Notes: generated by a model not told the origin, from the letters alone. A DNA stretch of 64,000 bases from Methanoculleus oceani (GCF_023702065.1 NZ_QFDM01000001.1:496001-560000), one strand, 5' to 3'; shown: positions 44,599-53,994, numbered from the stretch's first letter. Numbers and translations: made by a program.

Positions 44599-45093
44599 GT
44601 GACCCCACCCCTCCGGGCGGTCTTCGCTCTCCTCCTCGTAGCGCTGACGCTTGTGACGGCGGCAGGCGGGCTCGTGGTCGACAACGCCGACCTGACCCCG
44701 GCAGAAGTGAAGCTCCTCTTTGCGATGCGGGAGTATACCCTGACCTACAACGAGTATGCCGACCGGCTGCCGGGATGGGTGACCGGCCCCTTCGAGGACG
44801 AGAAGGTCAACCTCTATGTCACGTCTCCCGACGGCGTGCTGGTCATCGGGATCACCTTTCATGACAGGAAGATCGTCCAGTTTGACGCGAAAGGCTGCCC
44901 GGACCCGATCGTCACGGTGACCACCGATTCTGGGACGGTGGAGGGGGTTATGGTCTCCGACCGACCGTTCGACACGTTCCGGGCGGCGATGCGGAACGGC
45001 ACGGTCACGATCGAGGGGAACAACCTCCTTGGGGTGTTGCGGTCGGGGATGGTCCGGTTCGGGCTCTGGACGATGGACGTCCTCCGGTTGTGA
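44599..45093 (+). CDS. Secreted or membrane-anchored hypothetical protein
   Basis: The 164 residues start at GTG 44599, with GGGAGGG upstream as ribosome binding site. An N-terminal signal or anchor (AVFALLLVALTLVTAAGGLVV) leads to a compact alpha/beta part: YTLTYNEYADRLPGWVTGPF, VNLYVTSPDGVLVIGITFHD, then TVEGVMVSDRPFDTFRAAMRNGTVTIEG. The last part resembles SCP-2/sterol-carrier-like small domains only loosely, so no family is assigned. The gene stands alone. Confidence 0.75.
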   Translation: MTPPLRAVFALLLVALTLVTAAGGLVVDNADLTPAEVKLLFAMREYTLTYNEYADRLPGWVTGPFEDEKVNLYVTSPDGVLVIGITFHDRKIVQFDAKGCPDPIVTVTTDSGTVEGVMVSDRPFDTFRAAMRNGTVTIEGNNLLGVLRSGMVRFGLWTMDVLRL

Positions 45094-45130
45094 CGGAGCC
45101 TAAAAAGATATAGTTGACGGGCTGCCGCCC

Positions 45131-45331
45131 TCACAGCCCCACGAGGCGCATGCAGAACCCGAGGGTCAGCCCCGACATGGAGGATGTCGCCGAGAGGGCC
45201 GCGAGCACCGCGGCGTTCACCAGCGGGCCGGTCCTGAGCGGGGTGTAGGTCGGGTTGCACTGCAGTCGCCGCACTATCCTGAACGGTTTTGCGGTCGTCG
45301 AGATGGGGGATTTGTAACGTCTGATCCTCAT
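45131..45331 (-). CDS. Small hypothetical protein with a hydrophobic C-terminal half
   Basis: These 66 residues, MRIRRYKSPISTTAKPFRIV with a moderately hydrophobic C-terminus (LVNAAVLAALSATSSMSGLTLGFCMRLVGL), follow an excellent ribosome binding site (GAGGAGGTG six bases before ATG 45331). That site is the main reason to believe it. The protein could associate with membrane through its C-terminus. I do not recognise it. It is antisense to nothing known and convergent with the gene ending at 45093. Confidence 0.5.
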   Translation of the reverse strand: MRIRRYKSPISTTAKPFRIVRRLQCNPTYTPLRTGPLVNAAVLAALSATSSMSGLTLGFCMRLVGL

Positions 45332-45551
45332 GTGAACACCTCCTCGTGCCGGGTAGATATTATTTCCTGAGTGTCGATTGTTCCTCTGAATAATAATTAT
45401 TGCGGTTTCACTCTCCGGAGGGGGGGCGGCGACAGCCGCTCCGGAGCAGGCAATCGACGGGGATGCGTCACTCCGGGATCAGGTGCGGATAGCCCCTGGG
45501 AACCCGGCCCGCGACAGGTTTATCCGTTCTCCGGGCGAGGGGGTCCCATAG

Positions 45552-45716
45552 ATGCATCGATACGCAAAACTCCTCCTCTATGGGCTGCTGGCGTTCGCCG
45601 TCTTTGCCGGGGTCAGTTTCGCCGTCGGCGGGCGGGTGAACTGGGCGCTCGGGATAGCGACGGCCGCCGGGGTGATGATCGCGTACTTCTTCGCCGCTCT
45701 CCGGCGGGGGAGGTGA
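45552..45716 (+). CDS. Two-helix small membrane protein upstream of arginine deiminase
   Basis: ATG 45552 opens 54 codons encoding two transmembrane segments (KLLLYGLLAFAVFAGVSFAVGG and WALGIATAAGVMIAYFFAAL) with a short basic tail RRGR. Its last codons (GGGGGAGGTGA) form the ribosome binding site of the arginine deiminase gene that starts 5 nt later, so the two are inseparable in expression. No family is known to me. It might be a membrane partner of the arginine pathway or simply a leader gene. Confidence 0.65.
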   Translation: MHRYAKLLLYGLLAFAVFAGVSFAVGGRVNWALGIATAAGVMIAYFFAALRRGR

Positions 45717-45721
45717 ACAGG

Positions 45722-47020
45722 ATGGCGCCGGGAGTGCGGGCAGAGTGGGAGCGGCTCCGGAGTGTGGCCGTCCACCGGCCGGGAATCGAGATGTTCTTCG
45801 GGCTGCTGGAACCGTATGCGGCGCTCTACGAACGGGCGTTCAGCCGCTACGAGGCCCGCCGGGAGCACGACGGTCTCGAGCGCACCCTCCGGGAGGAGTT
45901 CGGGGTCCGGGTGCTGCGGCTCAAGGAGACGATCCTCGATGCCGCCGACCGCGACCCGGCGGTACGCCGGCGGCTGGTCGATTGGGCGCACGAGACCGTC
46001 ACCCTCCGGGGCGGCAGAAGAGAGGTGGCGGAGGCCCGCCGGAGCATGGAGCAGAACGCCGACGCCCTGGACTCGCTGCACTTCTTCACGCTCCTACTCT
46101 TGAATCCGGTCATCGACGTGGGGCGGGGGCGCGCCGGCGGTGGGGTGGACGTCCACATCCTGGAGCGCCAGCCGCTCGCAAACCTCTATTTCATGCGCGA
46201 CCAGCAGGCGGTGACCGACTGCGGCCTCGTCGTCGCACGGCCGGCAAAACGGCAGCGTGCCCGGGAGCCCGAGATCACCCGGTTCCTCTGGGATATCCTC
46301 GGCATCCCCATCGCCGGAGCGGTCCGGGAGCCGGGGACGTTCGAGGGCGGGGACTTCATGCCGATGGGGGAGTTCGCTCTCGTGGGCACCGGAGACCGGA
46401 CGAACCGTGCCGGGCTACACCAGTTTCTCGGCTTCGCTCCGGGGTTCGACGAGATCGGCGTGGTCCACCAGCCGGGCCACCCGCTCATCCCGGGCGACCG
46501 GCCCGACCCGATGGTCGATATGCACCTGGACACCTACTTCAACGTCGCGGGAAGCGGGGTGGTGATCGGATCCGTAGTCCTCCTCCGGAGGGCGCAGGTC
46601 GACGTCTATTGCCGGACGGACGGGGGCTACGAGTTGTCGGGCGAGGTCGCGAGCCTCTACGATTACATCCGGTCCAGAGGATTTTCAGTGATCGATCTCT
46701 CGATCCTGGAGCAGCTCTCCTACGCCGCAAATGTCCTCTGCGTCCGGGACGGGAGCATCCTCGCGGTGGAGGGGGAGCGGGTGATGCAGACGGTGCTCCT
46801 GAACCTGGAGCGGAAGGCCGCACGGGACCCGCAACGCTACGGGAGGCTTCTACGCCATGCTGAGGAGGACTACCGCCGGATCGGGAGCGCCGGAAGGTTC
46901 TTCCCGCACAAGGGGGAGTTCTCCCGGCACGGCATCGAGGTCTGTCCGCTCCACCTCGAGAACCTGACCGGGGGCTACGGCGGCCCCCACTGCATGACCT
47001 GCACGCTGGAGCGGGGGTGA
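45722..47020 (+). CDS. arcA: Arginine deiminase
   Basis: The 432 residues start at ATG 45722 with GGAGGTGA upstream. Catalytic motifs of the guanidino-modifying superfamily are present: NLYFMRDQQAV, GTFEGGDFMPMG, MHLDTYFNVAG and the nucleophile Cys424 in GGPHCMTC near the C-terminus. It hydrolyses arginine to citrulline and ammonia in the cytoplasm. Carbamate kinase follows 4 nt downstream. The middle enzyme, ornithine carbamoyltransferase, is not in the window and could be the biosynthetic one elsewhere. This is an uncommon pathway for a methanogen. Confidence 0.9.
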   Translation: MAPGVRAEWERLRSVAVHRPGIEMFFGLLEPYAALYERAFSRYEARREHDGLERTLREEFGVRVLRLKETILDAADRDPAVRRRLVDWAHETVTLRGGRREVAEARRSMEQNADALDSLHFFTLLLLNPVIDVGRGRAGGGVDVHILERQPLANLYFMRDQQAVTDCGLVVARPAKRQRAREPEITRFLWDILGIPIAGAVREPGTFEGGDFMPMGEFALVGTGDRTNRAGLHQFLGFAPGFDEIGVVHQPGHPLIPGDRPDPMVDMHLDTYFNVAGSGVVIGSVVLLRRAQVDVYCRTDGGYELSGEVASLYDYIRSRGFSVIDLSILEQLSYAANVLCVRDGSILAVEGERVMQTVLLNLERKAARDPQRYGRLLRHAEEDYRRIGSAGRFFPHKGEFSRHGIEVCPLHLENLTGGYGGPHCMTCTLERG

Positions 47021-47024
47021 CGGG

Positions 47025-47969
47025 ATGACGGGGAAGGCCGTGGTTATCGCGCTCGGCGGAAACGCTATCCTGCGGCACCGGGAGACGGGGACGGCCGAAG
47101 AGCAGTTCGCAAATGTCCGGAGAGCCTCGCGGCATATCGCGGGGATCGCGAGCGACGGATACGCCGTCGTCATCACCCATGGGAACGGCCCCCAGGTGGG
47201 TGATATCCTCCTCCGAAACGAGATCGCAAAGGATACCCTCCCGTCGATGCCGCTCGACGTCTGTGGGGCGGAGAGCCAGGGGATGATCGGCTACCTGCTC
47301 CAGCAGTCGATGCAGGAGGCCCTCGGCGAGGCCGGGCTCGACTGTCCGGTCGCGACGGTGCTCACCCAGACCCTGGTGGACAGCGACGATCCGGCGTTCG
47401 GGAACCCGGAGAAACCCATCGGGCCGTTTTATACGGCGATGCAGGCGAGACGGCTCCAGGAAGAGCAGGGCTGGCGGATGGTGCAGATCCCGGGGCAGGG
47501 CTACCGGCGGGTGGTGCCCTCGCCGCGCCCGGTTGCCCTCGTAGAGGAGCAGGCGATAGTCAGGCTTTTTTCGGCCGGGACGGTCGTGATCGCCGCGGGC
47601 GGCGGAGGTATCCCGGTGGTCACGGATTCAGGCGGCCGCCTCCGGGGCGTCGAGGCGGTGGTGGACAAGGACTACACCGCGGCGCTCCTCGCCCGGCTCG
47701 TCGGCGCCGGGGATCTCCTGATCCTGACCGACGTCGAACGCGTTGCCCTGAACTACGGACGGCCGGACCAGCGGGATATCGGCGAGATGACGGTCCTCGA
47801 AGCACGGGAGCATCTCGCGGCGGGGCAGTTCCCTCCCGGGACTATGGGGCCGAAGATCGAGGCGGCCGTTGGGTTCCTCGACGCAGGAGGGGGGCGGGTA
47901 ACCATCGCATCGCTTGAAGAGGCCTCGCAGGCCCTCGCCGGCCTGGCCGGGACCCGGATCTGCCCGTAA
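47025..47969 (+). CDS. arcC: Carbamate kinase
   Basis: The 314 residues match the family throughout: VVIALGGNAILRHRETGTAEEQ, VVITHGNGPQVGDILLRNE, LDVCGAESQGMIGYLLQQ, GFIGPFYT-like region KPIGPFYTAMQA, VVPSPRPVALVEEQAI, VIAAGGGGIPVV, VEAVVDKDYTAALLA and PPGTMGPKIEAAVGF. It transfers phosphate from carbamoyl phosphate to ADP, giving ATP as the final step of the arginine deiminase pathway. It is the third gene of a tight operon with the small membrane protein and arginine deiminase. Confidence 0.94.
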   Translation: MTGKAVVIALGGNAILRHRETGTAEEQFANVRRASRHIAGIASDGYAVVITHGNGPQVGDILLRNEIAKDTLPSMPLDVCGAESQGMIGYLLQQSMQEALGEAGLDCPVATVLTQTLVDSDDPAFGNPEKPIGPFYTAMQARRLQEEQGWRMVQIPGQGYRRVVPSPRPVALVEEQAIVRLFSAGTVVIAAGGGGIPVVTDSGGRLRGVEAVVDKDYTAALLARLVGAGDLLILTDVERVALNYGRPDQRDIGEMTVLEAREHLAAGQFPPGTMGPKIEAAVGFLDAGGGRVTIASLEEASQALAGLAGTRICP

Positions 47970-48031
47970 CCGGTTCTCCTCCCCAACACTTATATACTAC
48001 ATTCCCGAACTCCCGGCGGTGATGGAAGAAT

Positions 48032-48370
48032 ATGGCGGATAACTTCTGGACAGGTGTCATCGTCGGGTGGCTCGTGGGGCTCATTCTCGGCTTCCTGCTG
48101 CCGGTCATCGGACCGCTGATCGGCGGTTTCGTCGCCGGCTGGATGGTCAGGGGCGGCATAGGCAACGGCGCGAAGGCCGGGCTGTTTGCCGGCATCCTCG
48201 GTGCCATCGTCATCGCGGTGCTGCTTCTTCTCGGCGGCACGCTTCTCCTCGGGGCATTCGGGTTCATCGCGGGTCTCGGGACGTCGCTCGTCATCATCGT
48301 GGCGGCGTTCGTCTATCAGGGGCTTCTCTCCCTGATCGGCGGTGCCATCGCCGGAGCGATCCGGCGGTAA
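48032..48370 (+). CDS. Glycine-rich membrane protein (DUF5518-like)
   Basis: The 112 residues form about four transmembrane segments rich in glycine: IVGWLVGLILGFLLPVIGPLIGGFVAGWMVRGG, AGLFAGILGAIVIAVLLLLGG and so on, ending AGAIRR. The GPLIGGFVAG-type first hairpin and the G-X-AG pattern match the archaeal DUF5518 group as I recall it. Function is unknown. A shorter-spaced paralogue follows at 48436. Confidence 0.8.
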   Translation: MADNFWTGVIVGWLVGLILGFLLPVIGPLIGGFVAGWMVRGGIGNGAKAGLFAGILGAIVIAVLLLLGGTLLLGAFGFIAGLGTSLVIIVAAFVYQGLLSLIGGAIAGAIRR

Positions 48371-48435
48371 GACGGTAGCGCGGAGCAAACACCGGGGAGG
48401 GCGATCTCCCCGGCTCTTCTCGACCGGAGGCGGAA

Positions 48436-48810
48436 TTGGCAGAAGGCAGGGGTTCATACTGGCTCTCCGCGCTTGTGGGGATCATCTTTATGCTCTTCAT
48501 CAGCCCATTCTTCCCGGTGGTGGGCCCGATCGCCGGTGGGATCGTCGGCGGTTACCTCGGGCCCCCCGGGGCGGTCAGGGGCGCTCTCGGCGGGCTCCTG
48601 GACGGACTCATCGTCGCCGCGGTATTCTCGGTCATCGCCGTCGTCGGGGGGACGGCGTTTCTTGGCCCCGTCGGCACCCTCATCGGCCTCGGGATCGCTG
48701 TTCTTCTCTTTGCTCTCGCCCTCTACTTCGGGATTCTCGGTGCCGTCGGCGGTGCGATCGGTGGGGCGCTGAAAGCGTGGATGATGTCGCGCCGGATGGT
48801 TACGGGATGA
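48436..48810 (+). CDS. Glycine-rich membrane protein (DUF5518-like), second copy
   Basis: The 124 residues from TTG 48436, with GGAGG at 48425 upstream, have the same layout as the preceding protein: FFPVVGPIAGGIVGGYLG, AVRGALGGLLDGLIVAAVF, GTLIGLGIAVLLFALALYFGI and a basic end WMMSRRMVTG. The pair looks like an old tandem duplication. Its end overlaps by 11 nt the end of the convergent MFS gene. Function is unknown. Confidence 0.78.
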   Translation: MAEGRGSYWLSALVGIIFMLFISPFFPVVGPIAGGIVGGYLGPPGAVRGALGGLLDGLIVAAVFSVIAVVGGTAFLGPVGTLIGLGIAVLLFALALYFGILGAVGGAIGGALKAWMMSRRMVTG

Positions 48811-50020
48811 GGCCCCCGATCTCCTCCTGGAGCCTTACTGCGATGCGGCAGCGGTACATCCAGAGGTAGGCGATCACCGCTGCGGTCTCGACGATGACGA
48901 CGTACGCGACGATATGCCCGATCGATACGTCGTAAAGGATGCCCATCACGACGCTTCCTGCGAACCACGCCGTCCCGAAGACCGCGCTCACGGCGCCGTA
49001 GACCTTCCCCCTCCGGTCCGCCGCCGTGGACTCCGCGATCGATGCCCGAAGGGCGGTCTCGAAGATCCCGATTCCGGCCCCCCAGGCGAGCGATCCTGCG
49101 ATCGCCACGCCCGGGTCGGGCGAGAAGGCAAGCAGAACCGTCGCGGTACTGAGGACAGGGATGGTGAGGAGGACATGGGTACCGATGCGGTCGAAGACCC
49201 GCCCGACGAGCAGCGCCACCATGACCGAGACCACCATCGCGGATGCGTAGAAGAGGGGGATGACGGCATCGGGGACGATCGACTGGGCTTTTAAGTGGAA
49301 GGAGATGAGCGGGAAGCTGGCGAACCCGGCCATGCCGAGGAAGATGAACGCTGCATACGGGATGATCACGGGCGGATCGTCCATATTCTCCCTGGTCCCG
49401 CCGTTTGCTTCCAGGCGTCCCGGCTTCGGCACCTTTGATTGGGCGAGGAAGAGGACCACAGCAACGCCGGCGAGAGGGATGCCGAGCAGGAGAAAGCCCG
49501 GGGCGTATCCACCGGTGAGGGCCAGGGCAGCGACCATGATCAGCGGGCCGATGACCGCACCGACCTGGTCGAGCGCCTTGTGAACCCCGAACCCCCACCC
49601 TCGTCCGACGGTCGTCGTCGCGTGGGAGAGGATCGTGTCCCGCGCCGGTGTCCGGACGGCCTTCCCTATCCGTTCGGCGATGATGAGGACGGCCGCGGTC
49701 TCCCACCGGCCGGCGACAGCGAGAAGCGGGATGGCGGCGAGCAGGCCGTAACCGGTCATCGCCACCTTCCAGTAGCGGTGACTCCGGCCGACGTAAGCAC
49801 CGGTGGCGGACCGCAGTGCGTATCCTATGAGTTCGCCTGATCCGGCGACCAGCCCGACGACGGCCGCACTCCCCCCGAGGAGGAGGAGGTAGGGGCCGGT
49901 GACGCTCCGGGCGCCGTTCGAGACCAGGCTCCCCAGGAGACTTGCCGCGCCGAGCAACAGGATGAGCCGAACAGAGAGGTCGCGGACCTCCTGCCGGTTT
50001 TCCGGAGAGGGATCGGGCAT
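48800..50020 (-). CDS. Major facilitator superfamily transporter
   Basis: This 406-residue protein has about 12 hydrophobic segments. The motif region between TM2 and TM3 reads GYALRSATGAYVGRSHRYWK, and the central loop contains the basic stretch KVPKPGRLEANGG. ALDQVGAVIGPLIMVAALALTGGY is typical of drug or metabolite exporters. The substrate is not predictable. The last 11 nt overlap the convergent membrane protein gene. Confidence 0.88.
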   Translation of the reverse strand: MPDPSPENRQEVRDLSVRLILLLGAASLLGSLVSNGARSVTGPYLLLLGGSAAVVGLVAGSGELIGYALRSATGAYVGRSHRYWKVAMTGYGLLAAIPLLAVAGRWETAAVLIIAERIGKAVRTPARDTILSHATTTVGRGWGFGVHKALDQVGAVIGPLIMVAALALTGGYAPGFLLLGIPLAGVAVVLFLAQSKVPKPGRLEANGGTRENMDDPPVIIPYAAFIFLGMAGFASFPLISFHLKAQSIVPDAVIPLFYASAMVVSVMVALLVGRVFDRIGTHVLLTIPVLSTATVLLAFSPDPGVAIAGSLAWGAGIGIFETALRASIAESTAADRRGKVYGAVSAVFGTAWFAGSVVMGILYDVSIGHIVAYVVIVETAAVIAYLWMYRCRIAVRLQEEIGGLIP

Positions 50021-50162
50021 ACTCCCCGTGGTCTTGGAGGACCGTTCTCATTAAGTACTGCACGGAAGGCAGCAGTGCCCTTATTTGCGCTCGCCGCGAA
50101 TACCTTCTTAGCACAACCCCCGGAACGGGATCGGACCGTCTGGGGAGGCACGAGGGATACCT

Positions 50163-51539
50163 GTGGAGCAGGAGGACAGCCGGCCGTATTCGCGCAGATT
50201 CATCCTGATACTGGTCACCGTCGCCACGTTCTTAAACCCGTTCACGGGCTCCGCGATCAACCTTGCCCTGCCCGCCATCGGGGTTGAGTTCTCCGCAGAC
50301 GCCGCCACGCTTGCCTGGATCTCCAGCGCTTACCTCCTCGCATCGGTCATCTTCCTCCTCCCCGCCGGAAGGCTCGGCGACTCCCGGGGAAAGGTCACCG
50401 TCTTCGTGATCGGGATCGTGGTCTACACCGCCGGGGCCGTTCTCACCATCTTCACGCCCACGATAGGCCTCCTCCTCCTCTTCCGCTTCCTGCAGGGGAT
50501 GGGCGGCGCCATGATCTACGCAAACAGCGTGGCCCTGATCACCCATCTTTACCCGCCCGGCGAGCGGGGCTACGCGATCGGGCTCAACACCACCGCCGTC
50601 TACGCCGGGCTTTCGCTCGGCCCGTTCCTCGGGGGCGCCCTGACCCAGTTCCTCGGCTGGCGGAGCATCTTCATCGTAACAGCGCTCCTCGCCGTCCCGG
50701 TCCTCCTCTACGCCGGTAAGTTCCCGGCATTCTTGAACGAGCGGCAGCGCGAGCACTTCGACGTCGCGGGGCTGGTCCTCTCCTCCGCCCTGATCTTCTG
50801 TCTCTTCCTGGGCCTGGCCTCGGCGACCACCCCGACCGGCGCGGTACTCCTTGCGGCGTCCCTCCTGCTCGGGGCGGCCTTCTTCCGGGTGGAGCGGCGG
50901 CAGCCCTGCCCCCTCCTCCCGGTCTCGCTCCTCGAGAAGAACAGGGTCTTTGCCGCCTCGAACGGCGCCGCCCTGATCAACTACAGCGCCACGTTCGCGG
51001 TCGGGTTCCTCCTCTCTCTCTACCTCCAGTACATCCGGGGCTACGAACCCGTCGCTGCAGGCACCCTGCTCCTGGTCCAGCCGATCATCCAGGTCTTCGT
51101 CGCCCCGGTGGCGGGCCGCCTCGCCGACCGGATGCAGCCCGGGCACGTCGCCTCTGTGGGGATGGCGCTCTCGGCCGCGGCACTCTTCGGCTTCTCCATG
51201 CTCGGCGAGACTACATCGATCGCCGTGATCCTCATCCTTCTGGTCCTGCTGGGCGTGGGGCTCGGGCTTTTTTCGTCCCCGAACACCACTGCCATCATGG
51301 GCTGCGTGGAGAAGCGGTTCTTCGGCAGCGCATCGGCGATGGTGGCGATGATGCGGTCGCTCGGAATGATGCTGAGCATGGGGGCGGTCCTCGTGGTCTT
51401 TGCGGTCATCATGGGATCGACGACCGTCACACCGGCGATATTCCCGGAGTTCCTCGTGAGCGTGCGGCTGATTTTCCTCGCCTTTGCGGTCCTCTCGGTC
51501 TTTGGCGTCTCCTTATCGCTCCGCAGGAACAGATGTTGA
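50163..51539 (+). CDS. MFS multidrug efflux transporter (DHA2/EmrB-like)
   Basis: The 458 residues start at GTG 50163 and have about 14 membrane segments. DHA2 features are TFLNPFTGSAINLALPAIGVEF (motif D1-like start), WISSAYLLASVIFLLPAGRLGDSRGKV (motif A), LLLFRFLQGMGGAMI and GLSLGPFLGGALTQFLGWRSIFIV (motif C, antiporter signature). It exports toxic compounds by proton antiport in known relatives. It is divergent from the other MFS gene across a 140-bp gap. Confidence 0.92.
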   Translation: MEQEDSRPYSRRFILILVTVATFLNPFTGSAINLALPAIGVEFSADAATLAWISSAYLLASVIFLLPAGRLGDSRGKVTVFVIGIVVYTAGAVLTIFTPTIGLLLLFRFLQGMGGAMIYANSVALITHLYPPGERGYAIGLNTTAVYAGLSLGPFLGGALTQFLGWRSIFIVTALLAVPVLLYAGKFPAFLNERQREHFDVAGLVLSSALIFCLFLGLASATTPTGAVLLAASLLLGAAFFRVERRQPCPLLPVSLLEKNRVFAASNGAALINYSATFAVGFLLSLYLQYIRGYEPVAAGTLLLVQPIIQVFVAPVAGRLADRMQPGHVASVGMALSAAALFGFSMLGETTSIAVILILLVLLGVGLGLFSSPNTTAIMGCVEKRFFGSASAMVAMMRSLGMMLSMGAVLVVFAVIMGSTTVTPAIFPEFLVSVRLIFLAFAVLSVFGVSLSLRRNRC

Positions 51540-51626
51540 CGGAAGGCTCCGGGCTTCCCGAAATAATCCCTCTGGAACGAAGAGGAAGCGTTAAAACTCC
51601 CGACATCCTGTGATCTCTTTGAACTG

Positions 51627-53243
51627 ATGGAACTGGTGATCGGAAAGAACGGCGACCGCGACGTCGCCGTCGATGCCCAGGAGCTCGTCACGGGCAGGAC
51701 CTGTGTCATCGCGCAGTCGGGTGCCGGGAAGAGCTGGGGCATCGCGGTTCTCTGCGAGCAACTCCTGCAGGCGCGTGTGGGGTTCTGCCTCATCGATACG
51801 GAGGGGGAGTACTCTTCGCTCAGGGACCGGTTCCCCCTCCTCTGGATCGGTTCCAGCGATGACTGCGACGTGGATATCGGGCAGGCGAACCTCCGGGAAC
51901 TGATGCAGAACGCGATCTGTTCCCGGACGGCGGTGATCTTCGACGTCTCGGAGGTCAATATGCAGGAACGGGTCTCCTACCTCGCGGAAGTTCTCTACGA
52001 CCTTGCGAGCGAGTTAAAGCAGCCGTTCCTGCTGATCGTGGAGGAGGCGGACAAGTTCATTCCCCAGTCGGGGGAATCCATCAAAAAGATCGAGGAGATC
52101 TCCCGCCGGGGGCGCAAACGCGGGCTCGGCCTCTTAGTCGCGACCCAGCGACCGTCACTCGTGACAAAGAACGTCCTCTCGCAATGCAACAGCCAGATCC
52201 TCGGGAAGCTCTCGATCGAGAACGACTTGAAAGCGGTCAGCCTCTTCTTTCCGTCCAGGAAAGAGGCCGGAGAACTCGCGGATCTTGAGCCCGGGGAGTT
52301 CTTCGTGATGGGTAAACTCTCGGGGGAGATGACGAAGATGCGCTTTGGGGCCCGGCTCTGCGAGCACCGGGGGCTGACGCCCAAACTCGTGCCCGCGCAG
52401 CCGGTCAGGCCGGCCGAACCGCCCCGGGCCGAACCGTGCGGCGGCGCCGCCCGGGAAGAGCCGGCGGTGCCGCCCGCTATCACGGATGTTGCGAATACCC
52501 CGGATGCCGCGGATGCTACAAATGCAGTGATCCCGGTACTTCTCCGCGAGGAGGCGCTCGATATCGCGAAGGCCAAACGAAAACGCCGGTTCCTGATCCT
52601 GGAGCCTGAAGAGCGGATCGTCTCGGGAGAGCGGGTCTACCGACCGCTTCACAGGGTGGAGATCCGCTACATCGGCGGGCTCATCCGCAAAGCGACGAAG
52701 ACGGCGTCGTTCGTCATTGACGCGCTCACCGGCTGCATAGTCGAGGTGGACCGGGGGCTGAAGGTCAGGCCGGGGTTCTCGGAGCTCCTGGGGCTCGACG
52801 AGGCCGCAGTGAAGATCGTTGCAGGGCTCGCGAACGGCGGCTCGACACTGGTCGAGATCGAGGCCGACACACACCTTTCGCCCGCCGTGGTGAAGAAGGC
52901 GATAAAGAGCCTTGCGGAGGCGAAACTCATCACCGAGATGAAGACGGTAGGCGACACGAGGGTCTACGTGCCCCTGCTGGCAGACGAGGTTCCGGCGTTT
53001 TCTGCCCTCCGGCCGGGGACCGACCTCCCGATGGAACCCCTCCGGGAGGAACCTCTCGAAGCGAAGGTCACGGAATCCTCTCTCCGGATCATCCTGAAGG
53101 GACTTGAGCCGACGGCGGAGATCGTCGGGTTCGACACGATCTACTACCCGGTCTACCTGATCCGGTTCGCATCGGATCGCGGAGAACGCTCGATCGTCCT
53201 CGACGGCTGCACGGGAAAGGAACTTCTCTTCCCGACATCGTGA
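51627..53243 (+). CDS. HerA-like ATPase (DUF87)
   Basis: The 538 residues carry Walker A in [22 protein letters not shown] (31-36), [17 protein letters not shown], Walker [14 protein letters not shown] and the arginine-rich [39 protein letters not shown], all hallmarks of HerA/FtsK-type helicase-translocase domains. A C-terminal half of about 270 residues (starting [19 protein letters not shown]) with a winged-helix-like segment ([31 protein letters not shown]) is of unknown role. No NurA nuclease is adjacent. Activity in DNA processing or defence is possible. Confidence 0.88.
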   Translation: MELVIGKNGDRDVAVDAQELVTGRTCVIAQSGAGKSWGIAVLCEQLLQARVGFCLIDTEGEYSSLRDRFPLLWIGSSDDCDVDIGQANLRELMQNAICSRTAVIFDVSEVNMQERVSYLAEVLYDLASELKQPFLLIVEEADKFIPQSGESIKKIEEISRRGRKRGLGLLVATQRPSLVTKNVLSQCNSQILGKLSIENDLKAVSLFFPSRKEAGELADLEPGEFFVMGKLSGEMTKMRFGARLCEHRGLTPKLVPAQPVRPAEPPRAEPCGGAAREEPAVPPAITDVANTPDAADATNAVIPVLLREEALDIAKAKRKRRFLILEPEERIVSGERVYRPLHRVEIRYIGGLIRKATKTASFVIDALTGCIVEVDRGLKVRPGFSELLGLDEAAVKIVAGLANGGSTLVEIEADTHLSPAVVKKAIKSLAEAKLITEMKTVGDTRVYVPLLADEVPAFSALRPGTDLPMEPLREEPLEAKVTESSLRIILKGLEPTAEIVGFDTIYYPVYLIRFASDRGERSIVLDGCTGKELLFPTS

Positions 53244-53328
53244 CCGGAGTACTTATCCTCACGCGGGAGTACAGGAGATCTTATGTCCTGCCGCCCTCGC
53301 GGCCGGTGGGCGGAGAGGTGAACGAGTT

Positions 53329-53487
53329 ATGGATTCATACCGATGCGGCCTCTGCGGCTACGTCTACTTCCCGGCAATTGGCGACACCGACCACGGCGTC
53401 AAGCCTGGCACTGCGTTTGAGGACCTGCCCGAAACCTGGAAATGCCCCCGGTGCGGCGCGGCGAAGAGCCGGTTTGTGAAGATCTGA
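53329..53487 (+). CDS. Rubredoxin, copy 1
   Basis: The 52 residues are [13 protein letters not shown], then a loop and [17 protein letters not shown]. The two CXXC pairs (Cys6/9 and Cys39/42) bind one iron without sulfide. GAGAGGTGA precedes the ATG. Rubredoxins carry single electrons in anaerobes, for example to rubrerythrin or flavodiiron proteins in oxygen defence. Confidence 0.93.
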   Translation: MDSYRCGLCGYVYFPAIGDTDHGVKPGTAFEDLPETWKCPRCGAAKSRFVKI

Positions 53488-53729
53488 GAGTGGTGGACAC
53501 TTTCGGACCTCTATCATCTTCTCTCTGACGTGACGGTGAGAGCATCCGCTACGCCGGCGTTTTTTTCTCCGGAAGGCGAAGGAGGCGGTTTTCTTCGTCC
53601 CCGAAGGGCGAGCCCGCCGGGAACTCCATCCCCCGATCTCCTGACCGGAGTACTTATCCCCACGAGGATACATGGGTGCCGTGCCCCTGTCGACGTTGCG
53701 GCCGGTCGGGGCGGTGAGGTGAAGAGATG

Positions 53730-53888
53730 ATGGATTCATACCGGTGCGGACTCTGCGGCTACGTCTACAACCCCAGGGCCGGCGAGCCCGGCCACGGTAT
53801 CGAGCCCCGCACGGAGTTTGGAGACCTGCCCGAGAACTGGGCATGCTCCCGGTGCGGTGCGGAGAAGAACCTGTTTCGGAAGGTGTAA
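53730..53888 (+). CDS. Rubredoxin, copy 2
   Basis: The 52 residues are [20 protein letters not shown] and on to NWACSRCGAEKNLFRKV, with iron ligands Cys6/9 and Cys39/42. ATG 53730 is preferred over the ATG at 53727 by spacing from GAGGTGA and by alignment with copy 1. Compared with copy 1 it keeps the more usual YNP after the first CXXC pair, so it may be the ancestral form. Confidence 0.93.
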   Translation: MDSYRCGLCGYVYNPRAGEPGHGIEPRTEFGDLPENWACSRCGAEKNLFRKV

Positions 53889-53994
53889 GGGGCAGGTTCG
53901 GGCTGGCCCCCCACTACAAATCTTCTCTTTTAGGGGTGTGTCCCCTCACGAGAATGTTGTATAGCGTCCTGTTCTCCCGGCTGCGCAGGCGCCC

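Larger units (their letters stand above)
53242..53888 (+). repeat. Tandem duplication of rubredoxin gene plus promoter
   Basis: GACCGGAGTACTTATCC occurs at 53242 and again at 53643, each about 85 nt before a rubredoxin ATG, with further matches GCGGCCGGT and GGTGA before the starts. The duplicated unit is about 401 bp. The first copy lies over the HerA-like gene's stop codon. The shared sequence includes TACTTATC, a plausible TATA box for each gene. Confidence 0.75.

Noticed and set aside
44299-44862. 187-codon minus-strand open frame upstream of the exporter
   Set aside because: Overlaps the start of the well-supported secreted protein at 44599 and has low-complexity composition with no motif.
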